Shown here: positions 7,865 to 16,565 of the stretch, one piece after another
How the letters are laid out: each line of letters opens with the position of its first letter
Numbering within the stretch: position 1 is the first letter of the stretch
Origin: Prolixibacteraceae bacterium
GTDB lineage: Bacteria > Bacteroidota > Bacteroidia > Bacteroidales > Prolixibacteraceae
Reading direction: 5' to 3'
Length of the DNA: 64,000 bases
Assembly (NCBI GenBank): GCA_023229575.1
Contig: JALNYZ010000001.1
Coordinates: forward strand, 248,001 to 312,000
Translations under genes and position numbers: made by a program
Notes under the pieces: generated by a model
Databases searched by the model: none
Told to the model about the DNA's origin: nothing
What the model saw: only the letters and a program-made list of their open reading frames with translations

Positions 7865-8692
7865 ATGATGGAAAATATATCCCCTCAACTAACAGAAAAA
7901 CTCAGGGCATTGGAAAATTGGTACGCACAACGACAAGGATCTATTGTCGCTTTTTCGGGAGGAATAGATTCAGCCCTCGTGCTTTTTCTGGCGCGTAAAT
8001 TTCAGGGAAAGGAAAATGCAATTGGCGTAATCTCCAATTCAGAAAGCCTCAAAAACAGGGACTTTCAACAGGCAAAAGCATTCTGCGAGCAGTTAGACAT
8101 AAAGTTGGAGGTCATCGTTACCCGGGAGTTGGAGGACGAGCGGTACAACCAAAATCCGATTAACCGTTGCTTCTTTTGCAAAGAGCACCTGTTTCATGAT
8201 CTGACCGATTTATGCAAAAAATATCCCGGGTTTGAAGTTTTGAGCGGGACCAATGCTGATGATCTGGGCGATTACCGTCCTGGAATTGATGCCGCAAAAC
8301 AATACCATGTTCAGTCGCCCATGGTCGACTGCCATGTGACGAAAGAAGAGCTTAGGTCAATTGCCCACTATTTTGAACTTCCCAACTGGAACAAACCTGC
8401 CAGCCCCTGCCTGAGCTCACGAATTCCATACAACCATACCGTCACACTAGAAAAACTCAGGCAGATTGAGGCAGCAGAGGAGATACTGAACAGCTATGGG
8501 TTCGAGGATGTCCGCGTTAGGCACTACGGTAGCTATGGCAAGATTGAAGTTCGCAAAGAAGAGTTGGAAAAACTGACCCTCCTTCAGAATGAGATCGTCA
8601 AAAAAATTACTACACTGGGATTCGAAAAGTGCGAAATCGACCGGGAGGGGTTGGTCTCCGGTAAAATGAACCGCGTATTAACCAATTTATAA
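7865..8692 (+). CDS. larE: LarE, ATP-dependent sulfur insertase of nickel-pincer cofactor synthesis
   Basis: A 275-residue PP-loop protein. SGGIDS at residues 31-36 binds ATP pyrophosphate. LarE adenylates the LarB product and inserts sulfur to form the thiocarboxylate groups of the nickel-pincer nucleotide. Three cysteines stand out: Cys102 and Cys105 (NRCFFCKEHLF) and Cys182 (PASPCLSSRIPY). A three-cysteine set of this kind is associated with LarE proteins that use a [4Fe-4S] cluster, in contrast to the sacrificial single-cysteine type. This suggests catalytic sulfur transfer here (inference). Two adjacent ATGs (7865, 7868) exist; the first is used. The short gap from the regulator contains a CAATTG-type repeat. 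Larger family members are about the same length. Confidence 0.92.
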   Translation: MMENISPQLTEKLRALENWYAQRQGSIVAFSGGIDSALVLFLARKFQGKENAIGVISNSESLKNRDFQQAKAFCEQLDIKLEVIVTRELEDERYNQNPINRCFFCKEHLFHDLTDLCKKYPGFEVLSGTNADDLGDYRPGIDAAKQYHVQSPMVDCHVTKEELRSIAHYFELPNWNKPASPCLSSRIPYNHTVTLEKLRQIEAAEEILNSYGFEDVRVRHYGSYGKIEVRKEELEKLTLLQNEIVKKITTLGFEKCEIDREGLVSGKMNRVLTNL

Positions 8693-8700
8693 CGATACAA

Positions 8701-9873
8701 ATGAGAATATTGTATTACGACTGCTTTGCCGGTATCAGTGGCGACATGAACCTGGGAGCCTTGCTGGATCTGGGTGTTGATGCCGTCTACCTGGAAAGTG
8801 AATTAAAGAAACTTAACATCAAAGGTTTTCATCTGGAAATATGCAAAGAGCTCCGTCGCGGGATTTCAGGCACCAAAGCCACTGTCGTTGTGGAAGATCC
8901 TGATAATGAAAAGCACCGGCACCTGCGTCATGTCGAAGAGATCATCAACAACAGCACACTTTCTGATAATGTAAAGACCAATTCGCTGAAGATTTTTAAT
9001 CTCATCGCTTTTGCTGAGGCCAAAGTGCACCAGATAGAGGTAGAAAGGGTGCACTTTCATGAAGTCGGCGCCCTGGACTCCATTGCAGACATTGTAGGTG
9101 CAGCTATCTGTCTGGAATACCTTAAAGTGGATAAAGTGCTCTCCTCACCCATTCAACTGGGTGGCGGGACCATTAAATGCGCCCATGGCATCATGCCGGT
9201 CCCGGCACCTGCCACGGCCCTGATTGTGGCAAATATCCCTGTAAAAACAGGACTGGTGCAACACGAAGCTACCACCCCAACTGGGGCAGCTATTCTGGCT
9301 GCAACTGTTGATGAATTTACTTCAGAAATCAACTTCCCGATAACAAAAACGGCCTATGGGATAGGACAACGGGATGTATCAGAGGTTCCAAATGTATTGC
9401 GGGTCTTCCTGTCAGAAATTTCAACAGTAGCTTCTGATTTGAAAGAAGAGAGCGCCACAGTGATTGAATGCAACATCGACGACATGAACCCGGAACGATA
9501 TGAATTCATTCTGGAACAAATCTTCGAAGCGGGCGCCGCTGATGCCTGGCTTACCCCTATCATCATGAAAAAATCACGCCCGGCAAATAAGCTAAGCGTA
9601 TTGTGTTCGACCGAAAAGGCAAATAAGATCAAAGAGATCATCTTTCGCCACAGTACTTCTATCGGATTGCGGGAGTTCAAGATAAATAAAAGTGTCCTGC
9701 CAAGAATTAAGAAGGTTGTTCAGACCAAATTCGGCTCTATCCCAATCAAGCAAACAGTTTTTGAAGGAAAAATTGTTCATTCAAAACCTGAATATGAAGT
9801 GTGCAAATCGATTGCAAAACAGTTCAATATAAGTATCGAAGAGGTGGAACATGAAGTGTTAAAAAAATTATAA
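8701..9873 (+). CDS. larC: LarC, nickel insertase of the nickel-pincer cofactor (single reading frame)
   Basis: A 390-residue protein starting MRILYYDCFAGISGDMNLG, the family hallmark. It carries both the LarC1-like N-terminal part and the LarC2-like C-terminal part (ATVIECNIDDMNPERYEF, PIIMKKSRPANKLSVLC). LarC is a CTP-dependent cyclometallase that inserts Ni into the pincer nucleotide. In Lactiplantibacillus plantarum the protein needs a programmed frameshift between larC1 and larC2; here both parts are in one uninterrupted frame. His-rich stretches early in the protein (ERVHFHEVG, EKHRHLRH) are consistent with nickel handling. It lies 8 bases after larE and 1 base before larB, so translation is probably coupled. 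Confidence 0.93.
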   Translation: MRILYYDCFAGISGDMNLGALLDLGVDAVYLESELKKLNIKGFHLEICKELRRGISGTKATVVVEDPDNEKHRHLRHVEEIINNSTLSDNVKTNSLKIFNLIAFAEAKVHQIEVERVHFHEVGALDSIADIVGAAICLEYLKVDKVLSSPIQLGGGTIKCAHGIMPVPAPATALIVANIPVKTGLVQHEATTPTGAAILAATVDEFTSEINFPITKTAYGIGQRDVSEVPNVLRVFLSEISTVASDLKEESATVIECNIDDMNPERYEFILEQIFEAGAADAWLTPIIMKKSRPANKLSVLCSTEKANKIKEIIFRHSTSIGLREFKINKSVLPRIKKVVQTKFGSIPIKQTVFEGKIVHSKPEYEVCKSIAKQFNISIEEVEHEVLKKL

Positions 9874-9874
9874 C

Positions 9875-10612
9875 ATGACATTAGCAGACATTTTTGAAAA
9901 ATACAAAAGTGGGGATTTAGATTTGCCTGAAGCCTTGCAGAAGGTTTCTAACCATGGGATAGATGAAATGGGGTTTGCCACCATCGATACAGACCGTTTG
10001 CATCGTACAGGATTACCGGAAATGATCTATGCAGCCGGAAAAACCACCGATCAGGTCAGGCAGATAGCTGAACGTATGTACCAAAACGGGAGTGATGTTC
10101 TGGCAAGCCGCGTTACTCCGGAAATGAGCGCAGCCATCAAAGAGGTAATTCCACTGGCCGAATACAATGAATTGGCCCGGACAGTAAGTTACAGACACCA
10201 ATTAATTCAAAATCCAAAAGGGTATATTGCTGTGGTTGCTGCAGGAACTTCAGACATGCCTGTTGCCGAGGAGGCTGCAGAAACCGCGAGGTTTCTGGGC
10301 AATGAAGTTAAGACCATTTACGATGTAGGTGTTGCCGGCATTCACCGACTGTTCCATAAAATGGACCTCATCCGGGGTGCCCGCGTGATTATTGTCGTAG
10401 CAGGAATGGAAGGCGCGCTTGGAAGTGTAATCGGCGGACTCGTTGACAAACCCGTTATTGGCGTACCAACGAGCGTTGGATATGGCGCAAATTTCAAGGG
10501 ACTATCTGCCTTACTTTCCATGCTCAACAGTTGTGCCAATGGAATCTCCATCGTCAATATTGACAATGGTTTTGGTGCCGCATGTCAGGCTTCCCTTATC
10601 AACAAGTTGTAA
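9875..10612 (+). CDS. larB: LarB, carboxylase/hydrolase of nickel-pincer cofactor synthesis
   Basis: A 245-residue protein with a variable N-terminal region and a C-terminal PurE-like domain (VVAAGTSDMPVAEEAAETA, VAGMEGALGSVIGGLVDKP, IGVPTSVGYGANF). LarB carboxylates and hydrolyses nicotinic acid adenine dinucleotide to the dicarboxylated mononucleotide that LarE then sulfurates. With larE and larC it completes the known pathway to the cofactor of lactate racemase and related LarA-family enzymes. The start ATG is one base after the larC stop. The gene ends four bases before the next start, whose ribosome-binding sequence AAGGA overlaps the larB stop codon. Confidence 0.93.
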   Translation: MTLADIFEKYKSGDLDLPEALQKVSNHGIDEMGFATIDTDRLHRTGLPEMIYAAGKTTDQVRQIAERMYQNGSDVLASRVTPEMSAAIKEVIPLAEYNELARTVSYRHQLIQNPKGYIAVVAAGTSDMPVAEEAAETARFLGNEVKTIYDVGVAGIHRLFHKMDLIRGARVIIVVAGMEGALGSVIGGLVDKPVIGVPTSVGYGANFKGLSALLSMLNSCANGISIVNIDNGFGAACQASLINKL

Positions 10613-10616
10613 GGAA

Positions 10617-11324
10617 ATGAATGATCTGCAAATTCTCCTGGTCACTGCGATCTCATTGGGTTTTATTCACACATTACTCGGACCCGATCACTATCTCCCC
10701 TTCATCGTATTGAGTAAAGCAAGAAGATGGTCTCTTTCAAAGACGCTTTGGATCACTTTTTTCGGAGGGGTGGGCCATATTGCAGGATCGGTCATCCTTG
10801 GAATTACCGGGGTTGCACTAGGTATCAGCGTGAGCAAATTGGAGATGATTGAAGCAAGCAGGGGAAACCTGGTTGCCTGGATGCTTATTATTTTCGGAAT
10901 TTCATACACCATCTTCGGCATTGTCAAATATCTGAGAAACGGGCATCATACCCACCTTCCAAAATTCCTGCTTCCTAAATCGATTCGGAAATACCGTCAT
11001 TTACCCACCACCGAAATTGAGGAGGCAAAGGAAGACACCACCCGTCTCACACCCTGGATCCTTTTTCTGATTTTTGTTTTTGGTCCTTGTGAAGTATTGA
11101 TCCCGCTACTGATCTACCCTGCTTCCCAACACAACATGTACGGTGTATTTATTGTCTCGTTGCTCTTTGGAACAGCCACCATCTTAACCATGCTGCTCAC
11201 CGTCTTTATCGGTTATCAGGGCACTTCGCTGATACTTTTTAAAAAGAGCGAAAAATATATGCACATGCTGGCAGGATTGGTAATTTTGATATTGGGAATC
11301 GGTATCCGCTACTGGGGTTGGTAA
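10617..11324 (+). CDS. UreH/TauE-like membrane protein, possible nickel transporter
   Basis: A frame open upstream is trimmed to the ATG at 10617, which follows AAGGA and the larB stop. The 235-residue product has about six hydrophobic segments. An early HTLLGPDHYLPF motif resembles the histidine/aspartate-histidine signature of HupE/UreH and nickel-cobalt permeases. A second conserved patch is FGPCEVLIPLLIYPA. A His-containing loop (GHHTHLPKF) lies between helices. Being the last gene of the lar operon, it probably moves nickel for LarC, inward or outward. Direction and substrate are inference; annotation pipelines may call such proteins sulfite exporter TauE/SafE-like. Confidence 0.75.
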   Translation: MNDLQILLVTAISLGFIHTLLGPDHYLPFIVLSKARRWSLSKTLWITFFGGVGHIAGSVILGITGVALGISVSKLEMIEASRGNLVAWMLIIFGISYTIFGIVKYLRNGHHTHLPKFLLPKSIRKYRHLPTTEIEEAKEDTTRLTPWILFLIFVFGPCEVLIPLLIYPASQHNMYGVFIVSLLFGTATILTMLLTVFIGYQGTSLILFKKSEKYMHMLAGLVILILGIGIRYWGW

Positions 11325-11388
11325 ACCTACCGGAATTTATACTTGCAAAGATTATAACTTTCTCGCTTTTTTATCCGTATAGCTGGTA

Positions 11389-11396
11389 TATTTTTG
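11389..11396 (+). promoter_or_regulatory. -7 box upstream of the aldo/keto reductase gene
   Basis: TATTTTTG matches the Bacteroidota -7 consensus TAnnTTTG and lies 23 bases before the ATG at 11419. A convincing -33 box is not seen. Confidence 0.35.
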
Positions 11397-11418
11397 CTTC
11401 AGTTATCAAACCCTGTTT

Positions 11419-12594
11419 ATGGACTTCAGCTCATTTTCAATTTACAAACCCAAGATGGAGTACCGTCGTTTTGGGAAAACCAACAAAATGGTTAGCGTCA
11501 TCACCCTTGGTGGTATGCGCTACAAGCATGCAAATAGCGAACCGCGCGATCAGATACCACCAGAAACATTGGGCCAATGCCGGGATACTGTTCAAAAAGC
11601 GCTGAAACAAGGCATAAACCTGATCGAATCTGCATGGGGCTACATCAAAAGTGAGCATGTTTATGGACATGTGCTGAACGATGAATTGAAAGTTCCCCGT
11701 AACTCCTATTATCTGATGACCAAAGGCGGTGCCAAAACAGCTGAGGAGATGCGTAAAATGGTCTTCCTCCAACTAAAAGCGTTGAAAACCGGTTACATAG
11801 ATTTTTATGCATGGCATGGGATCAATACTTTGGAACTGCTCAATACTGCCTGCGCCAAAGGTGGTCCGGTGGAAGAGTTGCTGAAACTTAAGGAGGAAGG
11901 AGTGATCGGACATGTTGGTTTTAGCACCCACGCACCTTTGGATGTGATCCTGAAAGCCATCTCGACCGATCTGTTCGACTTTGTCAACCTTCATTATTAC
12001 TACTTTTTCCAAAGGAACAAACCAGCCGTCGATCTGGCTGCCTCAAAAGATATGGGGGTGTTTATCATCTCGCCCAACGACAAAGGCGGACAACTGTTTA
12101 ATGCCCCGCAAAAACTGAAGGATTTAACTTCCCCTCTACACCCTGTTCAATGGAATGCCCGTTTCTGTCTCGGACACGCATCCATTCACACCCTGACATT
12201 TGGACTTACAAAAGCGGCCCAATTTGAATACCTGGACGGAATTTTCCCCGCGCCGGCTCCGATATCAGAGGAAGATGGAAGGATCAAAGTATTGCTAGAC
12301 AATAAAAAACTAACGGTTCCTTTTGCCGATTTCGATCCTTATTGCATGGAAAACGATCCATCAGGACTGAACATTCCCGAAATACTTCGGTTCAGGACCC
12401 TTTGGAAATGCTACGACATGAAGGAATTCGGGCTATACCGGTACAACATGTTTCAGGAGAAAGACCACTGGTTTCCGGGAAATTTTCCAACAGAAGAAAA
12501 TTTGAAAATGATCGATCTCACCCGATGCCCGCCTAAAATACCTTTGGTTGAACTAATCAGGGAAACCCACGAAGGTCTCTACCGGCCGAAATAA
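11419..12594 (+). CDS. Aldo/keto reductase with a decayed ferredoxin-like C-terminal domain
   Basis: A 391-residue protein. The AKR barrel begins EYRRFGKTNKMVSVITLGGM; catalytic positions read Glu70 (usually Asp, in LIESAWGY), Tyr75, Lys102 (LMTKGG) and His133 (YAWHGIN). After residue 300 the sequence follows the layout of AKRs with a C-terminal [4Fe-4S] domain (GLNIPEIL, then CPPKIPLVELIRETH), but nearly all cluster cysteines are gone: only Cys309 and Cys370 remain at matching places. It is therefore likely a cluster-free descendant. ATG 11419 is used because of the -7 box just upstream; ATG 11455 (MEYRRFG) is the alternative. Substrate unknown. Convergent with the GH30 gene. Confidence 0.85.
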   Translation: MDFSSFSIYKPKMEYRRFGKTNKMVSVITLGGMRYKHANSEPRDQIPPETLGQCRDTVQKALKQGINLIESAWGYIKSEHVYGHVLNDELKVPRNSYYLMTKGGAKTAEEMRKMVFLQLKALKTGYIDFYAWHGINTLELLNTACAKGGPVEELLKLKEEGVIGHVGFSTHAPLDVILKAISTDLFDFVNLHYYYFFQRNKPAVDLAASKDMGVFIISPNDKGGQLFNAPQKLKDLTSPLHPVQWNARFCLGHASIHTLTFGLTKAAQFEYLDGIFPAPAPISEEDGRIKVLLDNKKLTVPFADFDPYCMENDPSGLNIPEILRFRTLWKCYDMKEFGLYRYNMFQEKDHWFPGNFPTEENLKMIDLTRCPPKIPLVELIRETHEGLYRPK

Positions 12595-12613
12595 AATTGT
12601 GTTCGGGGCTGAC

Positions 12614-12641
12614 GTAAAGACGTTGCATGCAACGTCTCTAC
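12614..12641. repeat. REP-like palindrome between convergent genes
   Basis: AGACGTTGCATGCAACGTCT (12618-12637) is a perfect 20-base palindrome, extended by GTAA on the left and CTAC on the right. It lies between the convergent stop codons of the AKR and GH30 genes and can act as a bidirectional terminator. Short GC-rich palindromes of this type are typical substrates of RAYT transposases, of which a remnant lies at 16566. Confidence 0.6.
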
Positions 12642-12659
12642 ACGCCTTGCCAACAAAGA

Positions 12660-14129
12660 TCAGATAACCATGGTAATGATCGAATGTGGCAGACTTTGTG
12701 CTTGCGCAGCTTTCCCGGCCATCCACAGATAGAATGGAATCTTCTCGTCAGATTTATTCAATACAATGACCACCAGTTTTCCATCGGGATTGAGAAAAGC
12801 CGTGGATTCAAGCAGGTCGCGATTCGATGAGCAGGCGATTCTTTTGGCTCCCGGCAAAATAAATTTGGAGAAATGTCCGAGGTAAAAATAGCTGTTGGTG
12901 AAGATAAGCTTTCCGGTAGCAACATCAGCATGTACGGGAGCAAAACAGAAATTGTCTACATGGTTTGGCCCCCCTTTTGTATCCAGCAGGATGTTCCAGT
13001 CTGTCCATGCAACAGTTCCGCAATTGAAATCGTTGACCATCGAATGCGCATATTTCTCTCCAAGCGACCAGTTGTTGACGCTGTCAAGATTGAATTTTTC
13101 AACACATCCTTCACTGAAAACGAGATTGGTTCTAGGAAAGGCTTCCTTAACCAAACGGAGGTTATCGAACTGCATGCCACTCTTGGTCCAGGTTTCGTAC
13201 CAGTGAAATCCAACGCCCCAGATATATTTTGCTGCCGCCGGATCACCCAGGACAACGCTGGCACGTTGATAAATCAGGTCGCGGTTATGGTCCCACACGA
13301 TCAGTTTTTTACTCCCCAATCCACTCTTTTGAAGTGTTGGCCCCAGATAATTTTTAACAAAGTCACGCTCATCCTCGGCAGAGTAGACACATGATTCCCA
13401 TTTCTGCACGGCCATGGGCTCGTTTTGGACCGATAAGCCCCAAACAGGTATTCCAAGGGATTCGTAGCTTTTGATAAATTTTACATAGTGATTGGCCCAT
13501 ATCTGGTTGCAGCTCTTCAACAGCCTACCGCCATGCAACAGCTCATTGTTGTCTTTCATCCATGCGGGCGGACTCCAGGGCGAAACAAACAAAGGAAGCT
13601 TTCCGCCGGCGGCTGCGATTGCCTGTTTGATGAGTGGTATTTTGAATTTCTTGTCGTGATCCACATTGAACGAAGTCAAAAGGGAATCGTTATCGGCCAC
13701 ATAAACATAAGAATCCGAGGAAAAATCACAACTACCGATATTGGTCCGTGCAAAGTTGTATCCAATTCCCTTCTCTTTGTCATAGTAAGCATTGAGCAGA
13801 TCTTTTTGAACTGCCTGAGGCAATTTAGCAAATACCTCGGCCGAGGCATCCGTGAGCGCCCCACCTATGCCCACCATGGTCTGGAATGTTTTGGCCGGAT
13901 CAATAAAAATGCAAACCTGCCTTTCATTGGGTTGATTCAACGTTTCAAACGGAGCATTGGCTATTTGGGTCAACATCATCGGTGTATTCTTTGCAGAGAC
14001 AAATATCAGCACTTTGGCGTTATCCTTCCTTTTTAACTGTGGCCGGGACTGGCCATACCCATCTTTCATCTGGATTACCATTGTTGTCATCAGAAACACA
14101 ATGGCAGCAATTTTTATGTTTTTCATCAA
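12660..14129 (-). CDS. Secreted glycoside hydrolase family 30 enzyme
   Basis: A 489-residue protein with an N-terminal signal peptide (to about residue 27). The GH30 barrel is complete: VGIGGALTDASAEV, SPWSPPAWMKDN, acid/base Glu237 in VQNEP and nucleophile Glu340 in VFSEGC. A short beta domain completes the C-terminus. GH30 enzymes hydrolyse beta-glucosides (including glucosylceramide-like substrates), beta-1,6-glucans or xylans. The NEP and SEG contexts and total length best match the glucosylceramidase/beta-glucosidase-like subgroup in Bacteroidota; the exact linkage cannot be read. It stands alone, convergent with the AKR gene and divergent from rlmF, with about 110 bases of shared upstream sequence. 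Confidence 0.92.
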   Translation of the reverse strand: MMKNIKIAAIVFLMTTMVIQMKDGYGQSRPQLKRKDNAKVLIFVSAKNTPMMLTQIANAPFETLNQPNERQVCIFIDPAKTFQTMVGIGGALTDASAEVFAKLPQAVQKDLLNAYYDKEKGIGYNFARTNIGSCDFSSDSYVYVADNDSLLTSFNVDHDKKFKIPLIKQAIAAAGGKLPLFVSPWSPPAWMKDNNELLHGGRLLKSCNQIWANHYVKFIKSYESLGIPVWGLSVQNEPMAVQKWESCVYSAEDERDFVKNYLGPTLQKSGLGSKKLIVWDHNRDLIYQRASVVLGDPAAAKYIWGVGFHWYETWTKSGMQFDNLRLVKEAFPRTNLVFSEGCVEKFNLDSVNNWSLGEKYAHSMVNDFNCGTVAWTDWNILLDTKGGPNHVDNFCFAPVHADVATGKLIFTNSYFYLGHFSKFILPGAKRIACSSNRDLLESTAFLNPDGKLVVIVLNKSDEKIPFYLWMAGKAAQAQSLPHSIITMVI

Positions 14130-14241
14130 TTTGTAATTTTTATGCGGTAAAATTAAGAAATTTGCAGCTATAAGAAGAGATGATTAGTGTTTTTGCAATC
14201 ATTTTAAATTACCCTGCTTCTACTCACAGTTTGCAAATGAT

Positions 14242-15189
14242 ATGCTGAAGAAGAAAGAGTTCCCTACTGAAAAACAGATGTTGCATCCGCGTAACCTGCA
14301 CCGTGAAAGGTACGATTTTGGCGCTTTGGTGCAAAGCTGTCCTGAACTGGCAGCCTTTGTGATCCAAAATCCTTACCAGGATACCTCGATAGATTTCTTC
14401 AATCAGGATGCAGTGAAGATGTTGAACAGGGCATTGCTAAAGCATTTCTACAACATCGAAGTGTGGAATATTCCTCCGGGTTACCTTTGCCCCCCTGTGC
14501 CAGGAAGGGCAGACTACATTCATCACGCGGCTGATTTGCTTGCTATTGGTAACAATAGAACGATTCCCCTTGGAAAGCAAATTCGTTGCCTGGATATTGG
14601 CGTCGGAGCAAACTGCATTTACCCCATCATCGGAAATAAAACCTATGGTTGGTCGTTTGTTGGTTCAGACATCGATCCGATAGCCATCAAAAATGCAAAA
14701 ATGATCATTCGGTTGAATCCTTCCCTAATTGGTGCAATCGAGGTCAGGCTGCAAAAATACAATCCATCCATTTTAAAAGGAGTCCTGCAAGTCGGCGAAA
14801 ATTTTGATCTTTTGATCTGTAATCCTCCTTTTCACACCTCTGCTGAAGAAGCCAGAAGTGGATCGCAGCGAAAACTCAGCAATTTGAAAGGCAATAAAAT
14901 CAAAAGTCCAACGCTCAACTTTGGAGGTCAAAACAACGAACTGTGGTGCCCGGGAGGAGAAGTGCAATTTGCCAGACAAATGATAGCGGAGAGCAGTGAA
15001 TTTGCCGGTTCCATCACCATGTTCACTATTCTGATTGCAAAAAGTGAGCATCTGCCGATGGTATACCATGCGTTAAAATTGGTAAAAGCTACTGAAATCA
15101 GAACCATCCCAATGGCCCAGGGCAATAAAATCAGCAGAATTGTAGCTTGGAGTTTTCATCGCTTCGGTGCAGACTCAAAAGTTAAGTAA
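14242..15189 (+). CDS. rlmF: RlmF, 23S rRNA adenine-1618 N6-methyltransferase
   Basis: A 315-residue protein starting near LHPRNLHRERYDFGAL, the conserved N-terminus of RlmF/YbiN. It has a class I SAM-binding region (CLDIGVGANCIYPIIG, FVGSDIDP) and the N6-adenine methylation motif NPPF in LLICNPPFHTS. It methylates A1618 (E. coli numbering) of 23S rRNA. Length matches the family. The gene stands alone, with no obvious operon partner; the following region on the other strand is a gene remnant. Confidence 0.93.
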   Translation: MLKKKEFPTEKQMLHPRNLHRERYDFGALVQSCPELAAFVIQNPYQDTSIDFFNQDAVKMLNRALLKHFYNIEVWNIPPGYLCPPVPGRADYIHHAADLLAIGNNRTIPLGKQIRCLDIGVGANCIYPIIGNKTYGWSFVGSDIDPIAIKNAKMIIRLNPSLIGAIEVRLQKYNPSILKGVLQVGENFDLLICNPPFHTSAEEARSGSQRKLSNLKGNKIKSPTLNFGGQNNELWCPGGEVQFARQMIAESSEFAGSITMFTILIAKSEHLPMVYHALKLVKATEIRTIPMAQGNKISRIVAWSFHRFGADSKVK

Positions 15190-15202
15190 AAGGCTGATGA
15201 TT

Positions 15203-15777
15203 CTATTTCTGCTCCTTCAATGGTAACTGAACTACCTGCCCTCGCTCAAGAAGCCTCTTCTTTAGTGCTTCGTACGAAATATCCTGAACTGCCTGATGGT
15301 TTTCCATGGCCAGACAGGCAGCCGCAACAGCCGATTGTCCCAAAATCATGAAGACAGGTTCCATCCGTATCGAACCAAAGGCAATATGGCTGGCCGAAAC
15401 ACAAACCGGAACCAGCAAATTGGTGCATTCACTCTTTTTGGGCAGGATGGAGCCATAGGATATCGAATAGGGATACTTCAGATAAGTTGCATCGATAAAC
15501 ATCTTTCCGTAGATGCGCTTTCCTGATAAGGTTTTGATGGAGGTAATAGCACCACCAGAACAGATTTGCCTGAATGAACGGCCTCAACTGCAGCGATAAT
15601 GGCCGCGGATGTACCACGATAAATAACAATATCGGCCGAATATTGCTTCTCCCTGCTTTTTGAAGAAGCGCCTGTTCCAACGCTATTGATAGCAAAAATG
15701 AAAAAGCTTGCAACTTTCTGGTAGCAAGGATACTTTTTGTCGTTGAATTTTTCGGAAAGAAAAGTGTCATCTGTCAT
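15203..15777 (-). pseudogene. Remnant of a FAD-dependent oxidoreductase with two internal deletions
   Basis: Three pieces of a FAD-dependent oxidoreductase of the PF12831 type can be read in order on the minus strand. The N-terminal Rossmann segment (DIVIYRGTSAAIIAAVEA, SGKSVLVV) lies at about 15560-15670. In a second frame comes a mid-protein segment (GKRIYGKMFIDATY) at about 15490-15530. This runs directly into the C-terminal segment (YPYSISYGSILPKK, IRMEPVFMILGQSA) down to 15203. Intact relatives have several hundred residues between these pieces, and GGTSAG has become RGTSAA. The gene has therefore lost two internal parts and one frame change separates the first two pieces. No function is expected. 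Confidence 0.8.
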
Positions 15778-15811
15778 ACTTAATTACTAATTTGCACAAA
15801 ACATTCAGACG

Positions 15812-16003
15812 ATGGAAGGTCAAAACAGAAGTGAAGTGAAGGTTGGATCGGAAGTAGGAATCGTATTGAAAAATGACCAGCGATCCGGCAAAATTACCGA
15901 AGGTGTTGTTCTGGATATATTGACAAATAGCTCATTTCATCCCAATGGCATCAAAGTCAGGCTAACTACCGGGGAAGTTGGCAGGGTCAAGTCGATCAAA
16001 TAA
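15812..16003 (+). CDS. YwbE family protein
   Basis: A complete 63-residue protein matching the small conserved YwbE/DUF2196 family: RSEVKVGSEVGIVLKNDQRS, then SSFHPNGIKVRL and GEVGRVKSI at the C-terminus. The predicted fold is a small beta barrel. Its biochemical role is not established. It is followed after 15 bases by a hypothetical helical protein gene, probably in the same transcript. Confidence 0.85.
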   Translation: MEGQNRSEVKVGSEVGIVLKNDQRSGKITEGVVLDILTNSSFHPNGIKVRLTTGEVGRVKSIK

Positions 16004-16018
16004 ACCGCTTTCACATTC

Positions 16019-16489
16019 ATGAAAACAGCCTCCCTGAAAGAGATCAAGACAGAATTGGCAAGTGTGCACCCCGCACGGATGGCGGAGCTTTGTCTAAAAA
16101 TGGTTAAATACAAAAAGGAGAATAAAGAACTCCTGACCTATCTTTTGTTTGATTCGTATGATGAGAAAGCTTACATCCAGTCGGTGATTGTTGAGATGGA
16201 TGAAATGTTTAAGGAGGTCAATAGAAGCAATGCTTACCACACAAAGAAGGGTATTCGCAAAATCCTCGGGATGGCCAATAAACAGATCAAATACTCAGGT
16301 TCAAAACTAACAGAGGTAGTAATATTGATCCATTTCTGCAAAAAACTAAGGAGATCCGGCATTACCTTACCCGCCAACAGCGCCCTTGGAAATCTCTACT
16401 GGCGACAGGTCCAAAAAATTAAAAAAGCATTGGCTACACTACATGAGGACCTGCAGTTTGATTATGAGGAAGAGTTGAAGCTTCTGTAA
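16019..16489 (+). CDS. Hypothetical helical protein
   Basis: A 156-residue soluble protein rich in Lys and Glu, predicted almost entirely alpha-helical. No signal peptide, membrane segment or catalytic motif is seen. Segments such as YHTKKGIRKILGMANKQIKY and FDYEEELKLL suggest a compact helical bundle with basic surfaces. It follows the YwbE-like gene by 15 bases, so the two may be co-expressed. Function unknown. Coding status is supported by the clean start, absence of overlapping frames and normal codon usage for this window. Confidence 0.7.
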   Translation: MKTASLKEIKTELASVHPARMAELCLKMVKYKKENKELLTYLLFDSYDEKAYIQSVIVEMDEMFKEVNRSNAYHTKKGIRKILGMANKQIKYSGSKLTEVVILIHFCKKLRRSGITLPANSALGNLYWRQVQKIKKALATLHEDLQFDYEEELKLL

Positions 16490-16565
16490 GGTTGAGTTCC
16501 AAAAGTAAGCAGTATAGGCAATCTGGAAGTAAGTTGTTGAAAAATCATTCCTAAATCCACCCCAA

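Noticed and set aside
15429..15777. Two overlapping minus-strand frames of about 100 codons as separate small genes
   Set aside because: Both are fragments of one oxidoreductase remnant; neither has a complete domain.
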